Below, in pieces: positions 8,117-16,431 of a stretch of 64,000 nucleotides of DNA. Position 1 is the first letter of the stretch. Each line of letters starts with the position of its first letter. The translations under genes and the position numbers were made by a program. The notes below the pieces were generated by a model. It was not told the origin of the DNA, searched no databases, and was given only the letters and a program-made list of their open reading frames with translations. The DNA is from CANDOC01 sp965261725 (GTDB taxonomy: Bacteria > Pseudomonadota > Gammaproteobacteria > Pseudomonadales > Endozoicomonadaceae). The stretch lies in assembly GCA_965261725.1 (NCBI GenBank), contig CBDHDU010000051.1, forward strand, positions 71,693 through 135,692, in the 5' to 3' direction.

Positions 8117-9726
8117 GTAACTATTCAGCACCCAGCAAAGAGTGACCGCAGTAATTCTTCATGGCTATAAGCAGGGCTTCAAAAACATTCTGCCCCTGCT
8201 TTCTCGCAGATGAAACATAACTTCGTATTCGGCAATACCATTTCGCCCCTTCCTCGCTTCTGATGCAGCCCGATATTTTTTGCTTCACCTTGCCATTTCT
8301 GATGTCTTGCTCGCTGCCATTATTGTCGAAGGGGATGTTGAGGTCGGTCATGAACCTCAAAGTTTCGTCCTTGTACTCCACCAACCGCTTAAACAAGTTG
8401 AACGCTTTCGTATTCTTGACTTTGTCACGCCCCAACCGTTGCCGTACTCGTTCCATATAGTCGGCTTCTTCCGCTTGCGCCCTTTTTGCTGTTCGCTCGA
8501 ACAGTGAAGAGATACGCTGGCGGATGGATTCCGGCATCGCCTTCATTCCCAGCTTTCTAAAACCATTGCTGAGGTGACAGGCCAGTCTCAGCAGCCGCTG
8601 AAGACGAGCCGCAAGATAGTTGCAGTCGCGATCAACGACACCCTGTAACTCCCTCAGGTGGTGGGCATTGCAGAGTACATGAGCCGCAGCATAGCGGAAG
8701 TAAACCTTGTAGTGGTCATGAACCAGTATCCCGGCAAAGGTCAGCAAAATACCCATCGTCTCTATGGCGGAATGTCCTTTACTCAAGTCCAGATGATAGT
8801 ACGTCCACTTGTCAGTACGCAGGACATGCATCCACCACAGCGCTCCGGCTACTCTCATGCCTGTTTCATCAGCGCCTGCAATGGGTTCAACCTTAAGGGC
8901 GTCACTAATTGCCTGCTCAGTGCTGGCTAACCGGTCATAAGCATTGCTCTGGAAGGTGCAGATGGAACCCGGACTGACTTCCAATCCGAAAATATCCATG
9001 AAGAACTGGGAGGCACGCTTGCAAGGTATAAGTTGATACTGACAAAGATACACGGCCAGCGCCTGAGTCACCGGTCCATACTGCACGTGAGCATCAACTC
9101 CTTCAGGGAAACGGGCTTGTGTCATGTGACCGCAGCGGCACTCTTTGATTTCGGCCACATGGGCTGTCACTTCAAAGTGACCAAAACGACCCGGTTCAAA
9201 TACTTGCCTTTCAACCAACTTGGCAATGTTTGCAGAGTGCAGGGACTGATGGCACTTCTCACAGTCTATAACCGGGTGATATTGGGTGCGGTCAGTGTCA
9301 GCGACTTGCTGAAGCGTTGAACCTTTGTGACCTTTCTGACCGCCGGGCTTTCGACCAGACCTCTGTCGTAAGCTTTTTGGGTTAGGTTTGTCGTCTTGTG
9401 GCTCACCCTCCACCGTGGCAGATGAGTCTTTCTGTTTGGCAGCAGGCTTTGCATAACCGTCTGTAGAGGGAGGCTTACTGCTGTTCCGGCTGTTGATGTT
9501 GAGTCTGTCCGCGAGTTCCTTATTTTCTGTTTCCAGTTTTGCTACCTGATCGCCCAGGCCACCGATCTGCTCTTGCTGATCATTTACGATAGCAAGGAGG
9601 GTGACGATAATCTGAAACTCGGGATCAAGTTGACTCATAACAAGCGTTGGTCAGAGAAGAACTGTATTTGAAAATGACACAAAATCACGAAAATACCAGC
9701 TTATTGTGAGGGTGCTGAATAGTTAC
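8117..9726 (-). mobile_element. IS66-family element, type a, copy 1 (intact)
   Basis: 1610 bp with perfect 17-bp TIRs GTAACTATTCAGCACCC, flanked by an 8-bp TSD CCCAGTAC at 8109-8116 and 9727-9734. It is inserted in the group II intron. It carries one transposase gene (TnpC type) and no TnpA/TnpB genes, as in the ISBst12-like branch of IS66. Confidence 0.93.
8121..9638 (-). CDS. IS66-family (TnpC) transposase
   Basis: 505 residues. Order of parts: an N-terminal leucine-rich coiled coil (residues 20-45), the family signature NSRNSSKPPSTDG, a basic RKPGGQKGHKG stretch, a zinc-finger region (CEKCH...CRCGH), and a DDE core with GADETGMR, VHDHYKVY and an NNGSEQDIRN motif near the C-terminus that supplies the Glu. 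Full length and uninterrupted, so probably active. Its stop codon lies inside the left TIR. Confidence 0.95.
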   Translation of the reverse strand: MSQLDPEFQIIVTLLAIVNDQQEQIGGLGDQVAKLETENKELADRLNINSRNSSKPPSTDGYAKPAAKQKDSSATVEGEPQDDKPNPKSLRQRSGRKPGGQKGHKGSTLQQVADTDRTQYHPVIDCEKCHQSLHSANIAKLVERQVFEPGRFGHFEVTAHVAEIKECRCGHMTQARFPEGVDAHVQYGPVTQALAVYLCQYQLIPCKRASQFFMDIFGLEVSPGSICTFQSNAYDRLASTEQAISDALKVEPIAGADETGMRVAGALWWMHVLRTDKWTYYHLDLSKGHSAIETMGILLTFAGILVHDHYKVYFRYAAAHVLCNAHHLRELQGVVDRDCNYLAARLQRLLRLACHLSNGFRKLGMKAMPESIRQRISSLFERTAKRAQAEEADYMERVRQRLGRDKVKNTKAFNLFKRLVEYKDETLRFMTDLNIPFDNNGSEQDIRNGKVKQKISGCIRSEEGAKWYCRIRSYVSSARKQGQNVFEALLIAMKNYCGHSLLGAE

Positions 9727-10213
9727 CCCAGTACAGAGTCATGCCTTCTCAACGCCGGACACCGCCTGCACAGCATTCGAAATTCACTTGCAGACTTATC
9801 CCTGAGGAGGACTAAGCCTCAGGTTTTGATGCCGAAAAAGTTCCTTACGACGCTTCAACAAAGATTCGGGTTTACTCATCTCTCTGTACCATACCTGACG
9901 AATTTACTTTCGCCTTTTCCTCAACGCTCACTACCACCGCTCTTAACGACAGCAGCTTGAGGTGGTTTGAAACCTGCTTTCGACAGCCGATTTCGGCGGG
10001 TCTACCGCCATCTCTTCCATAGCTTCCACATCTTCAGAAAGTAATCCTTTTACTTCCCTTGTATGTGCTACGGCACACTAGTCCCAGAAAACCTGGAACT
10101 CTTCTCTGAGCAGGTAACCCCTGACACTTTTCAGGTTGTACCGGAGCACTGTGTTTAGCTTGATCTCTTCTTTTTCGGTCAGGTGATATGGCAAGAGTTT
10201 TCCGGACACTTTT

Positions 10214-11086
10214 TTACGCTGCCTCGGCAAGCTGTTGTTCATACTTGAACGGTGCAAGGTAGCCGTTAGTTGAGTGCTTTCTCTGGCGGTTGTAATACAC
10301 TTCAATGTACTCAAATATGGCCTGCTGAGCCTCTTCTCTAGTCTGGAAGTCTTCATGATGAATCAGCTCAGTTTTCAGTGTGTGGAAGAAGCTTTCAGCC
10401 ACCGCATTATCCCAGCAATTACCTTTGCGGCTCATGCTACAGACAAACTCATTTTCGCCCAACAACTTCTGGTAGCACTCTGAGACATACTGGCTGCCCC
10501 GATCGCTATGCACCAGCAAGCCAGCTTTTGGTCTGCGCTTCCACATAGCCATCTGCAGAGAATCTGTCACCAGCGTCGCTGTCATCCTGCTACTCATGGA
10601 CCAGCCCACAACAGCCCGTGAGCACAGGTCAATGAAGACGGAGAGGTAGAGCCAACCTTCCCGGGTTGGGATATACGTAATATCGCCGGTGTAGGCCTGG
10701 TCAGGCTGCTCCCGGTGGAAGTCACGCTTCAGTATGTTGTCAGCCACCGGCTTGTTGTGGCTTGAGTTCGTTGTCGCCTTGAATTTACGTTTGGTCTTAC
10801 AAACCAGGTCTTCCTCTCTCATCAGACGAGCCACGCGCTTACGGCTGACGGTTTTACCCAGATCAGCAAGGTCATTTTTAATACGGCGTGCCCCATAGCG
10901 CTGACGGTGTTTTTCGTGAATCTCCCGAATGTCTGCCTTCAATGCCTGATCCTCCTGAGAACGCTTGGATACCGGGCGAGAGAGCCACTCATAGTAGCCA
11001 CTACGGGATACCGACATGACCCGGCACATCGCTGAGAGGCTGAATTGCTCCCGGTTATCACTGATGAACTGAAACTTCAGTGACAC
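10214..11086 (-). CDS. IS3 OrfB, DDE integrase-type transposase
   Basis: 290 residues with an HTH_21-like region (HRQRYGARRIKNDL) and an rve core: GDITYIP (Asp), HSDRGSQY (Asp), WDNAVAESFFHTLKTE (Glu). It starts with GTG inside the end of orfA and is most likely made as an OrfAB fusion. An A AAA AAG slippery heptamer lies in orfA (about 11110-11116 on this strand), and the -1 frame from there runs open into orfB. Confidence 0.93.
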   Translation of the reverse strand: MSLKFQFISDNREQFSLSAMCRVMSVSRSGYYEWLSRPVSKRSQEDQALKADIREIHEKHRQRYGARRIKNDLADLGKTVSRKRVARLMREEDLVCKTKRKFKATTNSSHNKPVADNILKRDFHREQPDQAYTGDITYIPTREGWLYLSVFIDLCSRAVVGWSMSSRMTATLVTDSLQMAMWKRRPKAGLLVHSDRGSQYVSECYQKLLGENEFVCSMSRKGNCWDNAVAESFFHTLKTELIHHEDFQTREEAQQAIFEYIEVYYNRQRKHSTNGYLAPFKYEQQLAEAA

Positions 11087-11373
11087 TCTTTGGCAAAGAA
11101 GGCGACCGCCTTTTTTAATATGGCTCGCTCTTCTTTCAGTCTGGCGTTCTCTTTGCGCAAACGCTTGAGTTCGTCGTATATATGCTCATCGTTCTTCTGA
11201 GGCTTACTGGTAGCCTTAGGACGGTGATACTTAGCAATCAAGGTGTGCAGGGTGTTAGCGTTCACCTCAAGCTCTCTGGCTGTTTCTGTCACCGGTTTAT
11301 CAGACTCTACAGCCAGTTTTACTGCAGATTCCTTGAACTCAGCTGTATATGTTTTCGTTTTCTTTTCTGACAT
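11077..11373 (-). CDS. IS3 OrfA, HTH DNA-binding protein
   Basis: 98 residues. A HTH_Tnp_1-type helix-turn-helix (AEFKESAVKLAVES...TARELEVNANTL) is followed by a leucine-zipper-like coil (ELKRLRKENARLKEERAIL). It overlaps orfB by 10 bases in the arrangement used for programmed -1 frameshifting. Confidence 0.92.
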   Translation of the reverse strand: MSEKKTKTYTAEFKESAVKLAVESDKPVTETARELEVNANTLHTLIAKYHRPKATSKPQKNDEHIYDELKRLRKENARLKEERAILKKAVAFFAKECH

Positions 11374-12469
11374 TTGGACACACCTTAATGGGCTGCAATA
11401 TTACCCGTGTTTGTGTGTCCGGAGAACTATAACCACTTCAAGGTTCTCTTTTCTCTTGAGTAGGCACCAGCGAGTTTTTTTCAGAACAGGTTCATATCCG
11501 GCTGCCTGAAGCTGTTTGTGTTCTGAGGCTCTGACTTCATCAATGGCCTTGTTCAACATGGCAATGGCCTTGTTCAACATGGCAACAATATGAAAACGAT
11601 CCAGAATATGCAGCGCCTGGCTGGCATACTCCGCAATCGCTTTCACGTAGGGCTGCCACATGTCAGAGCAGACATATTCCAACTGCTGGCTTCTCTGTGC
11701 ACCAAAGAATGAGAAGAAACGGCGAATGGTGGCTTCGGTTCGCTCCTGTCCAACCACAACAGCCGTGTGTAATCACGGTCGATCTGGTAAACCACAGTCA
11801 GGTATTTATGACCTGTTTGATACGCCACCTCATCTACACCAATGGCCTTGATATTGTCGAGAGGGCGATGTGCTTTGCCCCATTCAACCACATACTCAAC
11901 AGCATGAAAGACCTTCTCCCATGAGGTATTGAAAATGCAGGCAACCTCTTTCCACGAGAGCTTTCGGGCCCAGCTTGCCAAAAACTGCATGTAGACTTTG
12001 GTAAGTTCTTTCTTGCCATCCGCCCATGGAACCTGTTCAACCTTTACACCACATGTCTTGCATTCAACCCGACGCATTCTGTAGAGCAGAAAAACCCTGA
12101 TGCCCCAGAGGGGAACGAATTCGAAGCGACGCTCAGTAAGGCGGTCATAGCCCGGAGCAGCTTTTTTGCATCCTGAGCAGATAGCATGACTGTTCTTCCG
12201 TGGAGCCACAGTCACATTGAATACTTCAGAGCCCTGATAGAAGCCGAGTTTTACATCCTGATAAACAAAAGACTTGAGTTTATGAACTTTATTGAGGATA
12301 GTTTTAATCAGCATCAGTGCTGCCTTTTGTTGTTTTTTTGTCCATCAACAAAAAGCTATCAAAAGTCAGGCACTGGTGTTTCTATCCTCAAATCTTGTTC
12401 GCTTTTACCCACAGTTATCCCTGAAGAGCCTTATTTTGAAGCTTTCCCTGGAGCGATCCTCATAATGAC

Positions 12470-12947
12470 TTACTTGTTCCCTTTGGAGCTTGTCATAGCG
12501 ACACCGGTAGCAAGATTATAATCCCAAATATCACCTCGTTTTTTCGGCAAATCACCATACATACCGTCAAGGTTATAGACCTGCATTCTCATGCGAGCAA
12601 AAGATAGTGAAAGTTTTTCGGTTAGATTTTCTCCTTCCAGATCATATTCGAGCCTGATCAGTCTGGCATTATCCAGCTCCAGCCTGAAATATGGACAAAC
12701 AGTTGAACCTTCAATCTCACTGGTTAGTAAGCGAGACTTATATATATACGACAAGTACAACCCGTTACCGGTGGCATCAGCAGATAGGAAATCAGTAGCA
12801 CCGATTTTCATACTGGTTGGGCGATAAACGCTGAAATCATATGACTCTATAGGGCACAATCCTCCTCCCCTTTTGAAACCAACCATTTTCAAACCCGGAT
12901 TACCAACGGTGTTAACACCATGGATACGGAGCAAAAGAGAAGTCCAT
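12470..12947 (-). pseudogene. Hcp-like protein, copy 2 (probably frameshifted and internally deleted)
   Basis: This is a paralogue of the 6797-7345 gene: FSVYRPTSMKIGAT, CPYFRLELDNARL, LSFARMRM and WDYNLATGVA align directly. It lacks about 26 residues that in copy 1 include LTFTPVKM and DEASEQLL, core Hcp strands. The Hcp-like reading frame enters at TSLLLRIHGVN, but the nearest ATG (12945-12947) is one base out of frame (ATGGACTTCT where ATGACTTCT would give MTSLLL). An in-frame TTG at 12934 could still start a 154-residue product. Confidence 0.55.
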
Positions 12948-12984
12948 ACACAATAAATGTCTTATAAAACTCATTAAATTAAAA
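12893..12984. repeat. 92-bp direct repeat, copy 1
   Basis: Identical over 92 bp to 13116-13207, offset 223 bp. It covers the 5' end of the second Hcp-like gene and its upstream DNA, so the gene start is present twice. Confidence 0.95.
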
Positions 12985-13115
12985 GGTACAAGCATATCCA
13001 GATTTTTAAAGGCTGGTGATGCCCTGAAAACACCGATCTACATGTCATCTTTACCTTGTCGGGTAATATCAGGGCTTTGACAGCGAGGACAAACGACACC
13101 ATCACAACTGTTTTG
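12985..13115 (-). other. 131-bp segment between the direct repeats
   Basis: Read on the minus strand it encodes VVCPRCQSPDITRQGKDDM then a stop. This resembles the zinc-binding N-terminus of IS1/IS1595-type transposases (CPxCxSxxIxRxGK). It may be a scrap of such an element captured during the duplication. No intact gene or promoter is seen. Confidence 0.3.
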
Positions 13116-13207
13116 ACCCGGATTACCAACGGTGTTAACACCATGGATACGGAGCAAAAGAGAAGTCCATACACAATAAATGTCTTATAAAACTCATTAA
13201 ATTAAAA
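13116..13207. repeat. 92-bp direct repeat, copy 2
   Basis: Second copy of the 12893-12984 sequence. It leads from the Hcp-like start region into unrelated DNA upstream of livH. Homologous recombination between copies would delete 223 bp. Confidence 0.95.
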
Positions 13208-13241
13208 ATAGTCTACATGTCACAACTTGACTACAACCCTA

Positions 13242-13254
13242 TACGTAAAAGTAC
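13242..13254. promoter_or_regulatory. TACGTAAAAGTAC motif upstream of livH
   Basis: Matches 12 of 13 bases of the motif at 903-915 upstream of livJ. It lies 130 bp before the livH ATG, nearly the same distance as at livJ (134 bp from motif end to ATG). Function inferred from conservation only. Confidence 0.35.
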
Positions 13255-13383
13255 AGATACAGTATCCTTCCGCCTGAGCAGGCAGCTCATCATTGCTATA
13301 AAAGCTATAACAAAGCCATAACAAAAATATTCGTTCATGGACGCTTACAAAGCCGATCAGCGAACAACAACAAAGCAGTACCT

Positions 13384-14310
13384 ATGCCAGAATCAGCCTA
13401 CTACTTTATCCAGCAGTTGCTGAACGGCCTCACCGTCGGCAGCACCTATGCACTTATCGCCATTGGTTACTCTCTCGTTTACGGCATTATCGGCATGATC
13501 AATTTCGCCCACGGCGAGATTTATATGATCGGGAGTTATGTCGCCTTCATTGTACTTGCCGGTCTTTCAATGATCGGTGTCGACAGTGTTGCCCTGATGC
13601 TAACCGCAGCCTTTCTGATCAGCATTATCATCACCAGTACTTATGGCTGGAGTATTGAGCGCATTGCTTATCGACCATTAAGAGGTGGTAACCGTCTGAT
13701 TCCGCTGATCTCTGCCATCGGCATGTCCATCTTTCTGCAGAACTATGTGCGCCTTGCACAGGGCAGTAAGGATATTGCGATGCCCAGCCTGATTACCGGT
13801 GGCTGGACTATTGGCCCTGCTGATGAATTCAATGCAACTTTGTCGTACATGCAGGTACTTATATTTGTTGTCACCTTTATCAGTATGACAGCACTGACAC
13901 TGTTTATTTCACGTTCACGTATGGGCAGAGCCTGCCGGGCATGCGCTGAAGATCAGGGAATGACTAACCTGCTGGGCATTAATGCCAACGGCATTATTGC
14001 GCTCACTTTTGTGCTGGGGGCCGCGCTGGCCGCTGTCGCCGGTGTTTTGCTGGGTATGTATTACGGCGTTATCAACCCCTACATTGGCTTTATGGCTGGA
14101 CTGAAAGCCTTTACTGCCGCAGTACTTGGCGGCATTGGCAGTATTCCCGGCGCAGTATTGGGAGGATTGATTCTCGGGATAACAGAAGCATTTACAACTG
14201 GCTATTTCAGTTCCGAATATAAGGATGTTGTCGCTTTTTCTCTGCTCATTCTGATTCTGCTGTTCAAACCTACAGGGCTGCTCGGCAAGCCTGAAGTAGA
14301 AAAAGTATAG
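13384..14310 (+). CDS. livH: Branched-chain amino-acid ABC permease LivH
   Basis: A 308-residue inner-membrane permease with about eight hydrophobic helices. Family signatures include QQLLNGLTVGSTYALIAIGY, INFAHGEIYMIG, an ABC-coupling EEA-like region around RACAEDQGMTNLLGIN, and GLKAFTAAVLGGIGSIPGA. With LivM it forms the channel that receives Leu/Ile/Val from LivJ. It is the first gene of a tight livHMGF operon; livM starts 11 bp after its stop. Confidence 0.95.
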   Translation: MPESAYYFIQQLLNGLTVGSTYALIAIGYSLVYGIIGMINFAHGEIYMIGSYVAFIVLAGLSMIGVDSVALMLTAAFLISIIITSTYGWSIERIAYRPLRGGNRLIPLISAIGMSIFLQNYVRLAQGSKDIAMPSLITGGWTIGPADEFNATLSYMQVLIFVVTFISMTALTLFISRSRMGRACRACAEDQGMTNLLGINANGIIALTFVLGAALAAVAGVLLGMYYGVINPYIGFMAGLKAFTAAVLGGIGSIPGAVLGGLILGITEAFTTGYFSSEYKDVVAFSLLILILLFKPTGLLGKPEVEKV

Positions 14311-14321
14311 GAGCACAGCTG

Positions 14322-15662
14322 ATGAAAACCCGTTTACTCAATGCGATTGCAGCAACTTTTGTACTGCTGCTCCTGACCTCAATGCTGCTGGGTCTCAGTC
14401 TCGAATCAGAAGGTACTGGGCTGACAATCGAAGTCGCTGAAGGTACCCGGCTGTCGTGGATTCTCACTGGGGTCGCCATTGTTTTCCTGTTTCAGTTTTT
14501 TCGAGCAGAAATCAGTCAAGGCTGGATCAACCTGAAAGAATTGCTGGGTAGTTCAGTTTCACCAGCGATGACAGGCAAAATAAAAAAATCACCCTCCTTT
14601 GGCAGCCTGAAGATAACAGCACTCTGTTTTCTGATTGCCGGTCTTATGGTTTGGCCCTTCTATGCGTCCCGTGGTGCTGTTGACCTGGCAACACTGACCC
14701 TGATTTACATCATGCTCGGTCTGGGACTCAATATTGTGGTCGGGCTGGCAGGCCTGCTCGATCTGGGATATGTCGGTTTTTATGCTGTCGGCGCCTACAG
14801 CTATGCCTTGCTGAATATGTATTTCGGTATCGATTTCTGGACCGGACTGCTGGCAGGTGGACTGCTGGCAGCTTTCTTCGGTTTTATTCTGGGTTTCCCG
14901 GTCCTGAGACTCCGGGGCGATTATCTGGCGATTGTAACGCTTGGGTTCGGGGAAATTATCCGGATTCTGCTGAATAACTGGACGGGTGTCACCGGCGGCC
15001 CCAATGGCATCAGCCAGATTCCCAAGCCAGCACTATTCGGACTGGAATTCACACGCCGCGCTAAGGAGGAAGGCAATGTGCCATTCCATGAATTCTTTGG
15101 CATTGATTACAGCAGTGGTTACAAAGTTATCTTTCTTTATTTAGTTGCGCTTCTGCTGGTAATCGCCACGGTATTTGTCATCAACCGTTTATTGAGAATG
15201 CCGATTGGCCGTGCCTGGGAAGCACTGCGGGAAGATGATATTGCCTGTCAGTCACTCGGCCTGAATAAAACTGCCGTTAAACTTTCAGCATTTACCATTG
15301 GTGCGGCCTTTGCCGGGTTTGCCGGTACCTTCTTCGCTGCACGTCAGGGTTTTATCAGTCCAGAGTCGTTCACATTTATCGAGTCTGCCATTATTCTCGC
15401 CATTGTCGTACTGGGCGGTATGGGTTCCCAAGTTGGTACCGTACTGGCGGCCATTATTATGACGCTGTTGCCTGAGTTTGCCCGAGAGTTTAATGAATAT
15501 CGGATGCTGATGTTTGGTTTGATGATGGTCTTTATGATGGGTTGGCGCCCTCAGGGTTTGTTGCCAATGAAGCGCCCGCATATTGAACTGAACCGCAAAC
15601 AACAGGGTGTGATCGCACCTGCAGCGACTGCCAACAATAGCAACCTGATCAAGGAGGTGTGA
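14322..15662 (+). CDS. livM: Branched-chain amino-acid ABC permease LivM
   Basis: 446 residues, preceded by AGGAG. A variable hydrophobic N-terminal extension (residues 1-110) is followed by the conserved core: LGLNIVVGLAGLLDLGYVGF, FPVLRLRGDYLAIVTLGFGE, the coupling loop around WEALREDDIACQSLGLN, and IVVLGGMGSQVGT. Partner of LivH in the membrane. The length is normal for LivM with the extended N-terminus. The next gene starts after a one-base gap. Confidence 0.95.
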   Translation: MKTRLLNAIAATFVLLLLTSMLLGLSLESEGTGLTIEVAEGTRLSWILTGVAIVFLFQFFRAEISQGWINLKELLGSSVSPAMTGKIKKSPSFGSLKITALCFLIAGLMVWPFYASRGAVDLATLTLIYIMLGLGLNIVVGLAGLLDLGYVGFYAVGAYSYALLNMYFGIDFWTGLLAGGLLAAFFGFILGFPVLRLRGDYLAIVTLGFGEIIRILLNNWTGVTGGPNGISQIPKPALFGLEFTRRAKEEGNVPFHEFFGIDYSSGYKVIFLYLVALLLVIATVFVINRLLRMPIGRAWEALREDDIACQSLGLNKTAVKLSAFTIGAAFAGFAGTFFAARQGFISPESFTFIESAIILAIVVLGGMGSQVGTVLAAIIMTLLPEFAREFNEYRMLMFGLMMVFMMGWRPQGLLPMKRPHIELNRKQQGVIAPAATANNSNLIKEV

Positions 15663-15663
15663 G

Positions 15664-16431
15664 ATGAGTACTCCATTACTTGAAGTTTCCGAACTCAATA
15701 TGCGCTTTGGTGGTCTGGTTGCAGTTGATAATGTTGCCCTGAAAGTAAATAGTGGCGAAATTATTTCAATTATTGGTCCTAACGGTGCAGGGAAAACGAC
15801 TGTTTTCAATTGTCTAACAGGGTTTTATAAACCGACTGCGGGTTCTATCCGTTTCAAAGGCGAAGCCATTGAAGGAAAGCCCGGACATAAAATTTCCCGT
15901 AAAGGCATTATCCGTACCTTTCAGCATGTACGACTATTTAAAGATATGTCGGTCATTGAAAACCTGCTGGTAGCCCAGCACCGACACCTCAATACCAACC
16001 TGCTATCCGGACTTTTTAATACGCCAAACTTTCGACGCAGTGAAGCCCGCGCGCTCGACCATTCAATGGAGTGGCTGGAACGGGTCAACCTGCTCGATGC
16101 AGCCAACCGCAGCGCTGGCAATCTTGCTTACGGACAGCAGCGCCGACTCGAAATTGCCCGCTGTATGGTGACCAAGCCAGAGCTGCTAATGCTGGATGAA
16201 CCTGCTGCTGGCTTGAACCCAAATGAAACCGATGAGCTGGATAAACTGATTTGCGAACTCCGGGATCACCATAAAGTTTCAATACTGTTAATTGAGCACG
16301 ATATGAAGCTGGTTATGGGCATTTCTGACCGCATTTATGTCATCAACCAGGGTAGACCGTTAGCCAGCGGCACACCGGAAGCCGTGCGTAATCATCCTGA
16401 GGTAATCAAAGCTTATCTGGGAGAAACCTGA
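15664..16431 (+). CDS. livG: Branched-chain amino-acid ABC transporter ATPase LivG
   Basis: 255 residues. Walker A GPNGAGKTT, signature LAYGQQRRLEIARCM, Walker B LLMLDEPAAGLNPNE and the switch His in IEHDMKLVM are all intact. An exceptionally good ribosome-binding site (AAGGAGGTG) precedes the ATG. Its stop overlaps the livF start (TGATG), so the two ATPases are translationally coupled. Confidence 0.96.
   Translation: MSTPLLEVSELNMRFGGLVAVDNVALKVNSGEIISIIGPNGAGKTTVFNCLTGFYKPTAGSIRFKGEAIEGKPGHKISRKGIIRTFQHVRLFKDMSVIENLLVAQHRHLNTNLLSGLFNTPNFRRSEARALDHSMEWLERVNLLDAANRSAGNLAYGQQRRLEIARCMVTKPELLMLDEPAAGLNPNETDELDKLICELRDHHKVSILLIEHDMKLVMGISDRIYVINQGRPLASGTPEAVRNHPEVIKAYLGET

Larger units (their letters stand above)
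7671..10078 (-). ncRNA. Group II intron (ORF-less), interrupted by IS66
   Basis: On the minus strand the intron begins GTGTGCC (10078) and ends CTACTCACC (7671). Near the 3' end a domain V hairpin is visible (about 7710-7744): an AGC triad start, AGCGGTATG, a GAGA (GNRA) tetraloop between GAATC and GGTTC, then CGTACCGTTCT. Without the 1610-bp IS66 and one TSD it is 790 nt, identical in length to the intron at 29689-30478. No reverse-transcriptase/maturase frame is present, so mobility and perhaps splicing would need a protein in trans. With IS66 inside, this copy is unlikely to splice well. Confidence 0.85.
10184..11440 (-). mobile_element. IS3-family element, copy 1
   Basis: About 1257 bp inserted in ISL3 copy C. 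TIRs start TGA and share AGTT-TCCGGACAC over about 26 bp. A 3-bp TSD, AGG, lies at 10181-10183 and 11441-11443. It contains overlapping orfA and orfB. Confidence 0.9.
7373..12314 (-). pseudogene. ISL3 transposase, copy C (fragmented)
   Basis: The N-terminal exon runs 12314 down to 11444, then 10180 down to 10079 beyond the IS3; the C-terminal part is 7670 down to 7373. The N-terminal zinc-finger cysteines (CSGCKK...CKTCG) and the DDE segments (GVDEVAYQ; DMWQPYVKAI; GIVEGLNTKIK) are recognisable. Beyond the intron and IS3, it has a frameshift near 11750 (LLWLDRSEP instead of LLWVGQER) and a 21-bp duplication (AMLNKAI repeated). It cannot make a full transposase even after splicing. Confidence 0.85.
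7367..12430 (-). mobile_element. ISL3-family element, copy C, carrying a group II intron, an IS66 and an IS3
   Basis: Outer ends GCCTCGTCAG... and ...CTGAAGAGCC are the imperfect ISL3 TIRs (about 17 of 23 positions match). The element is flanked by the same 8-bp TSD, TTATTTTG, at 7359-7366 and 12431-12438. Removing the IS66 with its TSD (1618 bp), the IS3 with its TSD (1260 bp) and the intron (790 bp) leaves 1396 bp. That is the 1375 bp of the simple copy plus an in-frame 21-bp duplication in the transposase. Confidence 0.9.

Noticed and set aside
12974..13174. 66-codon minus-strand frame spanning the second 92-bp repeat
   Set aside because: It arises from the duplicated Hcp-like start in the wrong frame plus the inserted segment; not a gene.
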